DNA from: Erythrobasidium yunnanense
Lineage: Eukaryota > Basidiomycota > Cystobasidiomycetes > Erythrobasidiales > Erythrobasidiaceae
Direction of reading: 5' to 3'
Length of the DNA: 64,000 nucleotides
NCBI GenBank assembly: GCA_001600175.1
Contig: BCJC01000003.1
Span: 1,612,001 to 1,676,000 of the forward strand
A program made the position numbers and the translations under genes. The notes under the pieces are model-generated. The model did no database searches, was not told the origin of the DNA, and worked only from the letters and a program-made list of their open reading frames with translations. Numbering within the stretch: the first letter of the stretch is position 1; every line of letters begins with the position of its first letter. This document shows, piece after piece, positions 1 through 12,235 of the stretch.

Positions 1-513
1 GCCAGTCCCAGGCCAGAGAATGACCATCTACGCTGATGGACACGCGAACCAGCGCATAGATGTCCGCTGATTCCCTCAAAATGCCAATCTCGAACGAGAG
101 CTGACGACGGTCATCGCCCCCCTTTCAGGAAGGAGCCTATGCGGACGTTGTGGTCAAGCTGGGACTCATCAAGCTAATCCAGAAGCGATTCAACATCTGT
201 GACGAGCTGTGCGTGCTTGTCCGACCTTCTACAAGTTCCCAGCTCATGACGATCCCTCACGCAGTCGCAACTCGAATGCTACCATACAATGCCCTATCGA
301 GGCCGGCGACCATGCTATTGTGCAGAGTGTAGATCTGCCCAAGGAGATTCCCAAGGGTGCGTAAGCTACAGTAAGACCACGGCATCCGCTGATCCGGATC
401 GCATATCTCTCACAGCCAAGTTCACCGTCAACGCACAAGCTTACACTCAGCCTCCCGAAGTACCGATGGCATGTGCAACTATTATCATCGACTTCATGGA
501 CCATAGGCTCTAG
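1..513 (+). CDS. NPC2-like (ML domain) phosphatidylglycerol/phosphatidylinositol transfer protein, 3' part
   Basis: Only the C-terminal part lies in the window. Four exon pieces (1-61, 129-208, 265-356, 416-513), joined at GT-AG introns with phases that match, give one open frame ending in TAG. The frame carries family landmarks: an EGAYADVVVKLGLIKLI strand, a CDEL motif, an IQCPIEAGDH turn with its cysteine, DLPKEIPKAKFTV, and a final ACATIIIDFM strand. Proteins of this family are small secreted or vacuolar carriers with an immunoglobulin-like ML fold that bind sterols or phospholipids. The signal peptide and first strands would lie to the left of the window. The conserved cysteines expected in this part are present, and nothing suggests decay. 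Confidence 0.85.
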
Positions 514-785
514 GCAACGATGATGCCAGCAGCTCATTTGGCCGATCTTCCAAGCACATAACTTTGTAATCTTATGTTCGCCAGCATGTATTCACATAAC
601 TCTGTCCCTTTTATGTATATATCTTCGTCTTTCCAAGCTATGCGACTGCTTCATACTCAATATCGTTGACCCGGCTCATCATATCGCTAACTTGACCATC
701 TCGCAACTCGTTCGCATCAAGTTGGCTTCTACCTCACACCATCCATAGCACCTCCTCTGGTTTTGCGGTTCCTTTTCGACAGCGA

Positions 786-2910
786 ATGCAGTATGCTCGA
801 CTTGCAGCCCAAACTTCGTCCTCCGTCCGCCTACAGAAGAGGAAGCTTGGAGCGGTAGCACGAATCCTACAATGCACATTTCATGGCGGAAACCACCTGC
901 TTAACCTTTCTGTACGTTTGCAAGCTCGCTGTCCCAAGTCGTACCCTTTCATGCAGCTGACTCCGACTTTATCGCAAAGCCTGGCCGATCTTCTGCGCTT
1001 TCTTCGCATGCCAGATATCAGAGTACTGATAGCAGGGGAAGGACTACTGATATCGATCGCGTAAGCTTGCGGAAAGGCAATAGGAACTACGCTTTGGCTG
1101 ACCTTTATCGCAGGATTTCATTCTGTCTATCTTGCAAGCACAACCTTCGGCTAGAGACTCGAGATCATATCTCAGAGCATTCGCTTCAGAGCACCAGTCG
1201 AAAGACAAGCAGAAAGCATCCGCTTTGTTTGGCAAGCCTTTGGCAGGCACAGCTGGATCGGATACGCTGGCGATGACAGAAGCTACAACGACATCAGCCT
1301 CAGTGATAGCCGAGGATGCCAATCCGCTTGTGGAAGAGATTCTCAATCCCATCACAAGGCATACAGCCGTGGTCAAGGTACAAGGTCCATTTACGGCGCG
1401 CCAGCGGCATAGCATAGCAGAAGGTCTTATATACCTGCAGCGGCTTGGCTTGGTCAGTATCATTGTCGTCGACGATGAGGCCTGGGCAAATGCTGGTCAT
1501 ATCGGGTCAAGCGCAGCCCAACTGCGGAAGGAGATGGTGCAAATAGCACAAGCACTCGCCGAAGAGTTCGAGAGTATGGGAGGAAGAGCGATCCCGCTAG
1601 TGAAGAGTCTCTTTCGCCTGAAAAGTCAGTCGTCTACGGCAGAGCTGCATGAAGAGGCTTCTTCACCATTCGGAAACCCTACTACAGAAGTCGAGTCGCT
1701 CGAACAGCTCAAGTCGGCTATATCGCGCGGCGAAGTTCCCATCATACCTCCGATAGCCTACGATGCGGACTTGGCGGCGGTAGCAGTCCATTCAAACGAT
1801 GCAATCAAGGCTTTAGTGGAAGCTCTAGCTGCAGAGGGTCATAAGCAGCAGTCTCGTACCTGTCATGGCAAGCTATGCAGTCATTTAGATCATCAACTCC
1901 ATGACATCGACCTAACACCCTTGCGAATGATGGTAATCAACCGCGAAGGTGGTATACCGTCACCTGCTCGCGGCGGCAACCCACACCTCAGCGTCAATCT
2001 AGAGTCAGAGTTTGACTATATCCACGATACTTTCATCTGGCAGAAGACGCATCCCTCTTCCCTCAGCAATTTAGACCTTATTCGATCCTGCTTGAAACTC
2101 CTGCCTCGTGATTCTTCAGCCATCATCGTATCTCACCGGTCTCCCAAAGCACTCATTGCCAACCTCATTACCAACAAACCTGCTCATTCACCCTCTCTTC
2201 ATCATTCTCTCTTGCCCGCTAAGCAGATTCAGCACACTCCTACCATTTTACGCCATGGTTTGCCGATCCGTGTAATCCGAAAGTTGGAGGAGGTAGACAA
2301 ATACAAGCTCACTAAGCTCATGGAGGCATCTTTCAAGAAGACCCTCAATGCCGACAAGTATTTTGCTCGGCTGGAACAGGATCTAGACTTTCTCATTGTG
2401 GCCGGTGAAGGCGAGAGGGACTATCAAGCTGCAGCTATCGTTACTCTCGAAAAGGATACCGACTCTCCAGACTCAACTCCGATAACATACCTAGACAAGT
2501 TCGCTGTCCTACCTTCTTTACAGGGCGACGGCACGGTCGACTTCCTTTGGACCGCTTTGCGTGATGAAACTTTCGGCCTAGGTCTACTGGATGCGCTAAA
2601 TCCTAACGGTGGTAAAGAGGGTGTAGGATTCGGCACGGACCTCGTGTGGCGATCTCGAGCAGACAATCCAGTCAACAAATGGTACTTCGAAAGAAGCAAT
2701 GGTTTTGTGCACATACCTGAGATGGGGAAAGGAGGGACGAAAGGTACCCTGTTCTGGTGCGATGCAGAAGATAGGATAAGACGACAATTAGAAGCAAGTC
2801 CTCAGGATGACCATGAACGAAAAAGTCTCAGCATGGTCATGAGTGAGGAGCAAGGCAGATTATCTAGATGGGCCCGCATCATAGGATCAATCAAAAGCTG
2901 CTGGGTGTAA
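786..2910 (+). CDS. ARG2: Mitochondrial N-acetylglutamate synthase (Arg2 type)
   Basis: This enzyme makes N-acetylglutamate from glutamate and acetyl-CoA, the first step of arginine synthesis in fungal mitochondria. The main exon runs from 1114 to 2910. It opens with DFILSILQAQPSARDSRSYL, typical of the fungal N-terminus, continues through an amino-acid-kinase-like region (TAVVKVQGPF, then IIVVDDEAW), and ends in the GNAT-type synthase domain (YLDKFAVLPSLQGDG, then DLVWRSRADNPVNKWYFERS). An intron at 1061-1113 joins an upstream exon that reads RTTDIDR in the right phase. The first exon is not settled. I give the ATG at 786, which begins a presequence-like stretch, but the phase across the probable 912-956 intron does not fit it, so the true start may differ. 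The catalytic part is full length. Confidence 0.85.
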
Positions 2911-3272
2911 CTGAAGTGGCCGGCGCCGATGCCTGCTATGTCGTTGTAGCAATACAAGTAGAAGCAAGTACACAGGCTTGGATGCAGGGATGAGCAGATG
3001 TGAGAGGCAGGCTCCCGAACGAGCGATACTTCAGACCGGCGATAATCGTGTCAACTGAGAGTCAAGGAAGGTTTCGGTGACCGGATCTTTTGGATTACCC
3101 CTTATTAAGCTACGTTACTCTGATACAACCAATACCAATGCCAAATTACTAAAGTCGCCAATGACTGATTTACGGAAGCAGCAAACCAGGACACCTCCGC
3201 CGATAACTCCTATATACTGGTCCTGGCAACTTGTTATAGATACCGACAATGATTCCCTCAAATATACTGCAT
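2911..3272. other. Intergenic region between convergent genes
   Basis: No gene is visible here. The region holds the 3' flanks of the N-acetylglutamate synthase gene and of the first MFS transporter, whose stop codons face each other. It includes short AT-rich patches that could serve 3'-end formation, but no clear motif stands out. Confidence 0.4.
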
Positions 3273-5378
3273 TTACTCGCTCCATCTGAATGCAGGGTGC
3301 TTCCAGTCGAGGTCTTGGATCTGTCTCTGCGTAAGACCGGCGAGCTTTTCGTCGACATTGACTTTCTCTCTGCGCTTGTTGTCTCGGCGGATAAAGATCA
3401 ACAGACCGATGGATAGCAGGGTGAGTGTTGTAGACGTAGCGAAGTTGATGCCGTTACCAATGCGGTAGTTGGGCTTGTCGAAAGGCAGGAACGCCCCTAT
3501 TCGAAGCAGAATTTAATTAGTAAAAGCGCAAACAAGATGAATGAACGCCGCGCACAAGTGCTGATCAAACCACCAACATTGCCTTTAGATTGAAGCAATT
3601 AGCGTGTAAACAAGTGCCATCGAGTCTGGAAACCTACCGGCCATCACGTTCAGCCCGATGGCAGATGATCTTGCGGTATCGGTCAAGCAGTTCGCGGATG
3701 CTTGTGCGTTTGCTGTAATGATGTTCAGACGATGTTTATATATCTTGGATATTTCGCTCACCTAGCGCGCCGAACTGGAAAGCCCCGATGGCGATGAGGA
3801 AGGTCGCCCCGTATCTGACCATAGGCTGTGATACGTCTGTTCCCAAGAACATCGCATATCCAATGAGCATTAGTGCTCCCGATGCAGGGTAGAAGATCAC
3901 GCGTTTGTTCATCTTCCAGGAGAAGTAAGGGACGAGGACGACGAAGAAGGCGCCGACAAAGTAGGGAGGTGTGGTTCGCAGCTGCTTTGAAACGGTAGTT
4001 GCCTTGGGGTAAATAGTTGCCACGATAGTAGGAAGGAAGAAAGCGAGACCTTGGACCGTGACGTTATCGAGCAGGAAAATGAGTGCAACAGCCATCGAGT
4101 TGGGGTTGAAGATACCACGTAGAATCTTTGCTGTGTCGAGCTTGTCGAGTACTTCGGTAGTTCCGACATTCTCAGACTTGACTCGAGCGATAGCCAGATC
4201 CTTCTCCTCCTGAGTGAGCCAGCGCGCAGTTGCGGGTCTGTCGGTCAGGGTGACGAATGCAATGCAGGCCAAGATCATTGTAATGATGCCTTCGACAAGG
4301 AAGATCATTCTCCAAGTATGGGCAGATCCGATACGGTCCAGTGTGAGACTGTAGCCAGCAGCTATCAGCATCGTCCTTCGTTTCGTATCGAGCACACCGA
4401 TTCATGCTCACATTCCTGAAGCCAGGAGTCCTCCAACGGCACCTGCCAACGGTGCCATTACGACGTAAAGAGCCAGACGGAAAACGAGCTCGCTCTTTCT
4501 GTACCATCTAGAAAGATAGTACGCGATCCCTGGAAGCATACCGGCCTAGCGATATACAACGTATCAGCTAAAGTCTTGATCTGTCGGGAATGCCGAAAGT
4601 CCTCACCTCGAAGATGCCAAGGAGAAATCGGACAGCAGCGGCTTGGGCGAAAGTGTGGACATAAGCCGTGCAGAGGGAGAGGAGACCGAACATGAGGGAG
4701 ATGAAGGGAATGAACCATCCAGGTCCGAAGTACTTGCATGCGATATTGGAAGGGATTTCGAAGACTGTGCAATAGAGGAGACATCAGCTTCAAGCATCGT
4801 TGTTAAGGACTATCAAGCACTGCTTACGGATGTAGCTGATGTAGAAGCAGCTCAAGAGGATATTATAGTCGTACTTGACAAGCCCTAGATCTTTCTCGAG
4901 ACCCGCCAGACGAGCATTTCCAATGTTGGCTCTGTCGATGAAGCAGAATAGATAAAGCAAGGCGACCTGATTGTTGTACGTGCATCGAGGTTGCGAATAA
5001 ATGCGAAGTTGAAGAGAAGGCAGGCCGAAAGTCAGCGACTGGCTTTTCACAAGAACAGCATCACACACAGTAGGGATGATGTAGAGATCAATCTTGAGTC
5101 GCAGCTTTGCTTCGGCTTTGGCATCGAAGGTGATGAGCGCGTTTCCTGCAAGAGCCGGTTCAGCATGCTTTTTGCCCGAGTTGGCTTTCGAGTCGTAGCG
5201 TACCGTATTGATCAGTGGCAGCATGACCGCGAGCAGCGATAGTATCGAGATGTTCTTCCTTCTGCTCGACGTGAGGCTTCTCGCTCAGATCCAACGCGGA
5301 GCCATTGCCGTTGCCATTCGCGGATAGTTGATGCGCGTTACCGTACTCTGCAGCAGACTCTGCATTGTACGAAGCCAT
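3273..5378 (-). CDS. MFS transporter, anion:cation symporter family (Dal5/Tna1-like), copy 1
   Basis: A plasma-membrane permease of the major facilitator superfamily, in the fungal subfamily that takes up allantoate, nicotinate, vitamins or small organic anions. The substrate cannot be told. The N-terminus is a polar stretch starting MASYNAESAAEYGNAH. It is followed by FDAKAEAKLRLKIDLYIIPTV, an FCFIDRANIGNARLAGLEKDLGL segment that is the family signature, and later helices including LLDNVTVQGLAFFLPTIV. It ends with the cytoplasmic tail TQRQIQDLDWKHPAFRWSE. Several short introns split it, and exon ends were placed by homology between the two copies. It lies about 0.7 kb downstream of a paralogue on the same strand with the same tail motif, a tandem duplication. 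The expected length of about 500 residues is met. Confidence 0.8.
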
Positions 5379-6052
5379 CGATTCGTTGCTTCTTCCTCGA
5401 ATCTCTTCAAGCAGGAATAAAGAAAAGAAAGAGGAAGAAGAGCAGCGCAGACTTCAAGCAAAGAGAAACGAAAGAAAGCTCGCGTGTCCGTGTCCGGAAG
5501 CTCCAGGCCACTCCCTCCAGTCTTCTGCCAGGCTCGGGAAGAACTCAAACCCAGGAGCCCCACCTCTATGTATAGGGACTAAAGTCTTGGCAGAGCCCAG
5601 AACCGAGTGATCGGGCGTCGATCGACACCCTTGACAGCTTCTGATTGGCGCAACTTCCGGTTACTGAACAACCCTGAACCGTTGACAGGCGGCAGATCCT
5701 TTGGCCCAGCGGCTTCTGTTCACCCACGACCGAACAGCCAGGAACATGCAGTCAGGTCACAGAGATGTGCATAAGCGGAGGGCAGAACTCCGAAGGAGCG
5801 CCAGGAACTGGATAAGCTGAGCGGCCGTGGGCCCGTGAACGCCCACTGACCCGCACGAAGGAGCAACATCAGCTCTGTCAAGATGCGACATGGGTTTCTG
5901 CTGCTGATCATTATGATCGATATGCGACTGCTTTGCTCTAGACAAGATTACTGAAACGACGTGACTGCAACGTGCAACCCGACGAACTGCGTACTGACGG
6001 CCTCGGTCAGTGATAATACTGTAGAAATGCCTGCCTAAGGTGGAGAGTCTGA
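5379..6052. other. Intergenic region between the tandem transporter genes
   Basis: This is the promoter side of transporter copy 1 and the 3' side of copy 2. A purine-rich run near 5418-5480 on the plus strand, which is pyrimidine-rich on the coding strand, lies just upstream of the copy 1 start, as is common for fungal promoters. No separate gene is supported. Confidence 0.35.
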
Positions 6053-8686
6053 TCAATCTCTCCATCTGAAGGCAGGATGCTTGTACTCGAGGTCTTGGAT
6101 CTGTTTCTGGGTAAGACCTTCGAGAGCAAGCTTTGTATCTGCTCTGTCACGTCGCTTGTTATCTGCCAGGACCCAGAGGTAGAGTCCTATTGAGATAAGG
6201 AGAATCGTGGAAGAGGTCGCTAGATTGAGACCATTACCGATCTGCACAGAGTAGAATCAAAACATTGTCAGTATAGCGATAGGTACTGCCGCAACAACGT
6301 TTTGCACTTACAGGGTAGTTGGGACCGTCGAATGGCAGGAAGCTGTCACAAGTCAAAGCACATTCCTCAGTTTCCACAGTTGATACCAACATCGTAAAGA
6401 GGGAAAAGAACATACGACCCTGTTTGAGAGCCGAAAATATCAAATTAGTAAAAGCTCAAATCGGAGAAACTAATAGCGAGAAGTTTCGTACAAGTGCTGA
6501 TGAGGCCACCTATGTTCCCCATAGCGACGTTGAAGCCGATAGCTGCAGACCTGGCGGTGTCCGAGAGGCAATTGGCCGAGACCTGAGCGACCGTCAGCTT
6601 GGTTTCCCCAACTTCTGTCTTCTTTCTTCTTACTTGCGCATTTGTCATAGCCCCGAAGCTGTAGTACAGAAAACTTCCTTAGCCTGTATGCCTTTGTTCA
6701 GGCCCAAGCGGGCCAGCTTACATGAAAGCGCCCGGAGCGATGATGAAAGTAGCGCCATAGCGAGTTTGCGGGTCAGTACTAGCCAGGAACATGATGTATC
6801 TGTGAAGCAGGAAGTGTCTGGGTCAGACTCAAGCAGTTGAGACATCGATCGGAAGACACGCACCCAGTCATCATCAATGGCGCTGAAAACAGGAATGTCC
6901 ATAGTCTTTTATTGACTTTCCAACTGATGAAGGGAATAAGGAGATTGACTGTGTTCCGCAAGTGGAATTAAGCCCTTGTCCGCCGCAGCAAAACAACCGA
7001 AGACTTACGGAAAGCTCCGACGACGTACGCTGCGCGGGTATCAGCTCCATATGCTTGGGAATACAAGGAAGAGCGGACGTACGAGGTGCAGTTCGCAATT
7101 GTTGAGAAATTACACTTGAGCGAGGATATATGGTCCTGACGATGGTAGGGAGGAAGAACGCCAATCCCTGCACCGTAATATTGTCCAGTAAGAAGATGAA
7201 AGCGACAGCGAGAGTCTATCACCGCAGCTGTCAGCCCATCTCTCCCAAATTACGGGAATCAGGGAGACACTCACATTCGGGTTCTTGAGACCATTTCTGA
7301 ATTTCGCCCAGTCTAGTTTGTCGAGCAAGTCTGTGCTTCCTACATTCTCACTCTGTACACGCGCAATGGCGATCTTCTTCTCTTCTTCAGTCAACCAACG
7401 CGCAGTTTCTGGCCGATCCGTGAGAGTGAAGAAGCTGATAATTGCTAATCCGACTGTGATGATTCCTTCAATCAAGAAGATCATCTGAGGTAGAGAAGAG
7501 GTAGGAACGTGTGAGCTATATGCAGAGACTGAGAGGACCAGGGGAGAATAGGAAAGACTCACCTGCCAGCGCTCGATCGAGCCGATGCTGTCGATTTTCA
7601 ATATTCCCGAAGCGAGGAGACCACCGAAGGCGCCTTGGAGCACGATACATCAGCTACCATGACCCCTGATCTCACGGCTTTGCAGGACTCACCAGCCAGC
7701 GGGGCCGTAACCAGATAGAGGGACAGTCTAAATGCCAATTCCGCCTTTCTATACCATCTCGACAGGTAATAGGCAATACCTGTGTATACCTAGATATCAG
7801 TGCATGTTGGTACTTTTTTTCCCACCAGCTTATATTACCTGGAAGCATTCCAGCCTAGCCATAATCCTCTTTTCAGCGATGTTCCGGCAGTTTTGGAAGG
7901 CCGAGTCTCCTCACCTCGAAGACGCCCAGCAAGAAACGAACGGCAGCAGCTTGGCCGAACGTATGTACGAACGCCGTGCACATCGACAAGAGCCCAAAGC
8001 CGAATGAGATAAAGGGGATCCATCTGCCAGGACCGAAATACTTGCAGCATACATTGCTGGGGATCTCGAAGATCTGGCGGAAGACACTCTCGTCAGATTA
8101 CGGTTCGGAGCTTTCGAGCGCAAACGAGGGAATGGCTCACGATGTAGGAGATGTAGAACATTGTAAGAAGTAGATTGTAGTCATATCCTGCCAGGCCGAG
8201 ATCTGTTTGGACTGCATTGAATTTGGGGAATCCAGGGCGAGCGATAATGCATACCTGCTTCTAGACCGGCCAGCCTCGCATTTCCTATATTCGCTCTATC
8301 GATGAAGCAGAACATGTAGAGTACGGCACTGTATTGACGTGCAAGACGCCGGTAAACGAGTGAAGCGGAAATAAGGTAGGCAAGCTATCAGCGGTCGCAT
8401 CCATACGACAAATACCAGATCGCACGTACACCGTCGGGATAATCATTAAATCAATCTTGAGTCTGATCCTCGCTTCTTCCTTTGGGTCGAATTTGACAAG
8501 TATATTGCCATACTCGTCTGTCAATGCATGTTCGTTCTCAGCTGCTATAGCTTGGTTCTCGAATGTCGCTTGATATCCTTTCGCTGTGTTTGCCGTTGTC
8601 CCATCGTCGCCGGCTTTCGTATTGTCGAACGTCGACAGATTGTGTCCTCGCTGAGATTCTGGGTCGTGAAGATTAGCCGATGCCAT
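6053..8686 (-). CDS. MFS transporter, anion:cation symporter family (Dal5/Tna1-like), copy 2
   Basis: This is a paralogue of the gene just downstream. Its N-terminus reads MASANLHDPESQRGHN and is followed by KFDPKEEARIRLKIDLMIIPTV, which aligns with the same region of copy 1. Further shared parts are a helix with FLLDNITVQGLAFFLPTIVR, the loop LTDRPETARWLTEEEKKIAIAR, and the C-terminal tail LTQKQIQDLEYKHPAFRWRD. It is split by more introns than copy 1, including ones at about 7216-7273 and 7484-7561. Signature residues match copy 1, so both probably fold and transport similarly. The soluble N-terminal stretches and the loops differ, which is where specificity or turnover may have diverged. 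Substrate unknown. Confidence 0.78.
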
Positions 8687-9183
8687 CGTTGCTTCAACTT
8701 ATCAGTAGGAGGAAGAAAGTGGCAGACTGGACGCTCAAGGTTGTTCTGACTGGACGGGGAATAGGATTTGCAAGCACACGATGTCATGACGGCCGGTCTT
8801 GGCCGCACCGTAAGTTACCACAAGACTCGGCAGAGAGAGAATTGGCATAGCTGGAGTCCCAGTCACCAGTAAGGAGTAGAATGGCAACATGGTTGATGCT
8901 GACTCACGATGGAGCCAGAGAGGTAGGTGTTTTCTGTCTGGCGTCTTCGTTGCTCAAAAGTGCTATACGCGTGAAAGCCGTCAGAATAAATGGCCTGTAT
9001 GCGGCTATGTATCTCATGTAGCAGCATCTTTGGCGGATCACTGCCTTCACTTTGCGCGTCGTTGTTGTCTCGTTGTGAAAAAGGGCTGCTTCAGCTGGCT
9101 TGACCAAAGCTCAATCCAAATCTTGTGTTTTGCATCGTCGTTGCTGCTCGTCGTTCTTGTATCACCCTTCGTTCCATCCTGCC
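8687..9183. other. Divergent promoter region
   Basis: This lies between the starts of MFS copy 2 (minus) and the small secreted protein gene (plus), so it should hold both promoters. Open frames can be read through it but have no recognisable protein features. No gene is called. Confidence 0.35.
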
Positions 9184-9831
9184 ATGGCTCGTTCATCCCT
9201 CCTCCTCGTTCTCGTCGTCGTTTCCCTCGTCCTGGCCTCGTCACTGGCCGTCACTGCTGCACCTCCTCCTCCTCGAGATGTCGTCGTTCATCGTCGCCAG
9301 CAGCTCGAGTCGCGCGCAGAACTGCCATCAACAACAGCAGCGAGCGTAGCACCATCATCTGGAGCATCCCAAGCAACAGCCTCAGCTACGCTCAGTCCAT
9401 CATCAGCAGCAAACTCGACCGTTGCAGCTCCGTCAGCATCAGGAAACAGTACTGCTACTGCAACAGGCAACAGGAACAGTACATCAGTCAATGTTACGTC
9501 CACATCAACATCGTCTACCTCAGACAGGCCAAAACCCCAAGCTACAGACTTTACGGCGCAGGTGAGCTAATACTGTCTAAAGAAGGGCATCGCAGATACT
9601 AATGATACTGTAATGTAATGCAGACCATGGTCGCCCCTGCTCCTGCAGCTCAAGGTGGAGGAAGGGTCGCTCAATCGCCAGATGATTCGGTAGGTTTAGC
9701 CCAACTTTCGTCTGTGGGATTATACTGACAGTGATTGACTGCAGTACATCGCCGCTGCTCATCGCAATGCCATGCTCGGCCTATCAAGTGTCATCGCGCT
9801 CGTAGCTTCAGCAGCCTATTTCACCCTCTAG
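9184..9831 (+). CDS. Small secreted or GPI-anchored Ser/Thr/Ala-rich protein
   Basis: The ATG at 9184 opens a strong signal peptide (MARSSLLLVLVVVSLVLASS, then an AAP-like cleavage area). About 100 residues rich in serine, threonine, alanine and asparagine follow, with several N-x-S/T sites, as in cell-wall or surface proteins. Two introns (9562-9623 and 9690-9744) join in frame to a last exon that is hydrophobic to its end (AMLGLSSVIALVASAAYFTL), the pattern of a GPI-addition signal or a C-terminal anchor. A frame upstream of 9184 is open, but starting there would bury the signal peptide, so 9184 is preferred. No conserved domain is seen. The likely role is at the cell wall or surface. Confidence 0.7.
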
Positions 9832-10502
9832 ATGCACACGCCTCGCATATACTCGTTCTTCTGCCGCATATACTCGTTCCCACGGACAATACTCTTCGTT
9901 CACCAAGCAAGCAGTAGATTCGCAAAACTCGTTTGCAGCTATTTATTCAGTTCCGTAAAGTCGCTGCAAATCTCGTTCTTTGTCGTTACTTGCAATAGAT
10001 GCAATTCACCTCTATTGCAGGCATCTAGGCTCCTACCTCTTCATTGTCGTTCTATCCTTTTCGACAACGTTCGCTCGCAAGAGCATGCAGTGGATCTCTT
10101 CTGAACGCTTTCACATCTTCCTACCTTTCTTTTCCTTTTCTGTGTCTTTGCATTGCTTTCCAGATGTCATCGCGCTTCAACTCTCACCCTTCTCTTCGTA
10201 TTTGCCTGGTTTTTCGCCCTCTTATGCTAGTCTATTCCCTGTATATCGCAAACTTCTCCAAGTCCAGTCTTCCTCATTCTTGTATAGATTCTCATTCATA
10301 TCTCGTTCTTCTGTGTCTTCCGTAATCAGAGCTCTCGCGCCGCAATTGGTAGTAAGAGCAGTCTATCGTCTTGCGGTATCTAGGTCTGACGCAGATACAG
10401 AGGCTTCCTTTTGCTTCTTCTTCTTATCCTCCTGAGGGAATAGAAGTCTGTGAGACGGACCAAGATTCAGCCACGAAGGTTCAGCATCGAAAGCAGGGTC
10501 AT
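9832..10502. other. Long 3' intergenic region between convergent genes
   Basis: A T- and C-rich region separates the ends of the secreted-protein gene and the APSES gene. Long open frames exist because stop codons are sparse, but they read as Ser/Phe/Leu-rich noise. A long 3' UTR of either neighbour is plausible. Confidence 0.35.
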
Positions 10503-12235
10503 TCACTTCTTGATATCCTCAATCTGCCCGCTATTTATCTTTTCATACCTCCTTTGGATGAGGCTTGAATACTCTGCTGTAGCTGAATAGTACGGATGTC
10601 CTGCCGGCACGATCATCTTTCTCATACCGCCTCCCATAGCTGCGTATCTCTCTGCCTGCCCAGGAGCATTTACTGGCGAATAGCACTGCTGTACGACGAC
10701 CGAGCTACTGGAGCGATCTGACAGCGAGTGGCCCGAAGAAATAGAGACGAGACCTGAAGAAGGTAGAGCTAGTCCAGGAGCGAAGTTCGATGCACGAGGT
10801 GTGGAAGAAAGCTGATATGCCGATGTTCCGAGCGGTGCTGCTGACTCAAGAGACGAGATCAGGGTACTGAAGCGGGGTAGATAGGCGCCTGGGGCGATTT
10901 CTTGCTCTTTCTGTAGGTCCGAAGGTCTGGCTGGTTTGCTAGCTTCGCTGTCAAGTGAACTAGACTGATAGTGGACAGTCGAAGTGCTTTTGGGAATGTT
11001 GGGAGAAAGCTTGCTTAGAGCAGTTCTAGCTTGCGAATAGGGCATGAAACGATGCTTTGGGAGAGTACGAGCTGGACCTGCTGAAGAAAGTATAGCATCG
11101 TTCGTGCATACTGTTGGTAGAAGAGGGGATGTAGCTTTCAGCAACGAGGTACGGGCGGCCGGGGGAGGAGAAGCTCGTTTGTAAGATGCATCTTTGACTT
11201 GAACACGTGGAAGAGGAGAGGTGTCTGCTTCACGGTGCTTATCTTGATCTGCAGGAAGACTGGTAGCGGTCGTGAAGTTGGTCGGCTGAGCTGGAAGAGG
11301 AGGGCCCACGGACGGTCCGTGCGCAGCACCAAGTACCTGAAGAGACGACATTCACATTAGTCAATGCTCAGTAAGCATCTCGGAATGCTCACCTCGTTCA
11401 AGAAAGGCGGTCCAAAGAACGGTACCAATTTCTCCCTGATGTTCACGCAGTATTTCCCCGCCATGATCTTAGCATCTTCAAACCTCAACCATGTCCCGCG
11501 CAAGCTAGGGGGATTATTGTGGATCTGTTTAACAATACGTCCGTCGTTTTGTTCTACCATTGCGCGGATGGACGTAGCTGAAGACGACGAAGACTTGGGG
11601 AAAGTGCTGTTTAGCATTTTGGCGGTGACGCTTTGATGTCCTGCTGCTCGTGCGAGTGGAGTGAAGTTTATATCGCCCGTATCGGCGTCCATCATGAGAG
11701 TGTACTTCTCCACCACATCCTGCTTAGCCGTTGCAGTCTCTGCTTTATTGCTGGTATGTCTTGTCGTCTTGGTTGAGGCTAACGAGGGACGTGAAGGAGA
11801 AGCTACGACTGAGATAGTATATTCATAGACTAGCATATAGCCTTTCTTGTCGGCGGTGGTAGAATAGCGTTTCAATGAGACTGGATATTGAGGAGAAGGA
11901 TAGATTTCCCATTTTGCTGCCGATGAAATGGTGGTAAATTGATAGTCTGCAGTCCTTCGTGCAGTAGAGAGAGCCTCCAGTACCTCTAGTGCTTCGGCTT
12001 CTGAGGCACCTAAGTCCGACTCGTTCCTGGTGCTCGAGACCGCTGACGAAGGCTCGGAAGGGATGGGTGAGCCGGCAGACACGTCTACGTAAGAAGCATT
12101 ATACTGCGTTGCTTCATTTTGCTGCTGCTCCTTCTTATCGCTGTCGGTGAGGAATCGGCCGTAGAGGGTGAAATAGTCGTGCGTCTTGACGGACGGAGTA
12201 GGAAGAGGGAGGACAAGGTCTCTATTAGATGACAT
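10503..12235 (-). CDS. APSES/KilA-N-like DNA-binding protein (Bqt4/Xbp1-like)
   Basis: Two exons (12235-11393 and 11336-10503) are joined by a 56-base intron with a GTGAGC donor and a CAG acceptor. The product is about 560 residues. The first half holds an APSES-like domain read in pieces: KKGYMLVYEYTI, TLMMDADTGDINFTPLARAAG (matching the ND-IN-TKLL core of the family), then RIVKQIHNNPPSLRGTWLRF, EDAKIMAGKYCV and REKLVPFFG. A basic and serine-rich loop of some 35 residues interrupts the domain after the first strand. The second half is Ser/Pro/Ala-rich with no domain. Family members are either DNA-binding repressors or, as in Bqt4, nuclear-envelope tethers. No membrane helix is obvious at the end, which favours a regulator. 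Confidence 0.65.

Noticed and set aside
9100-9183. Open frame upstream of the signal peptide of the small secreted protein
   Set aside because: Starting there would place a charged stretch before a strong signal peptide; the ATG at 9184 is the better start.
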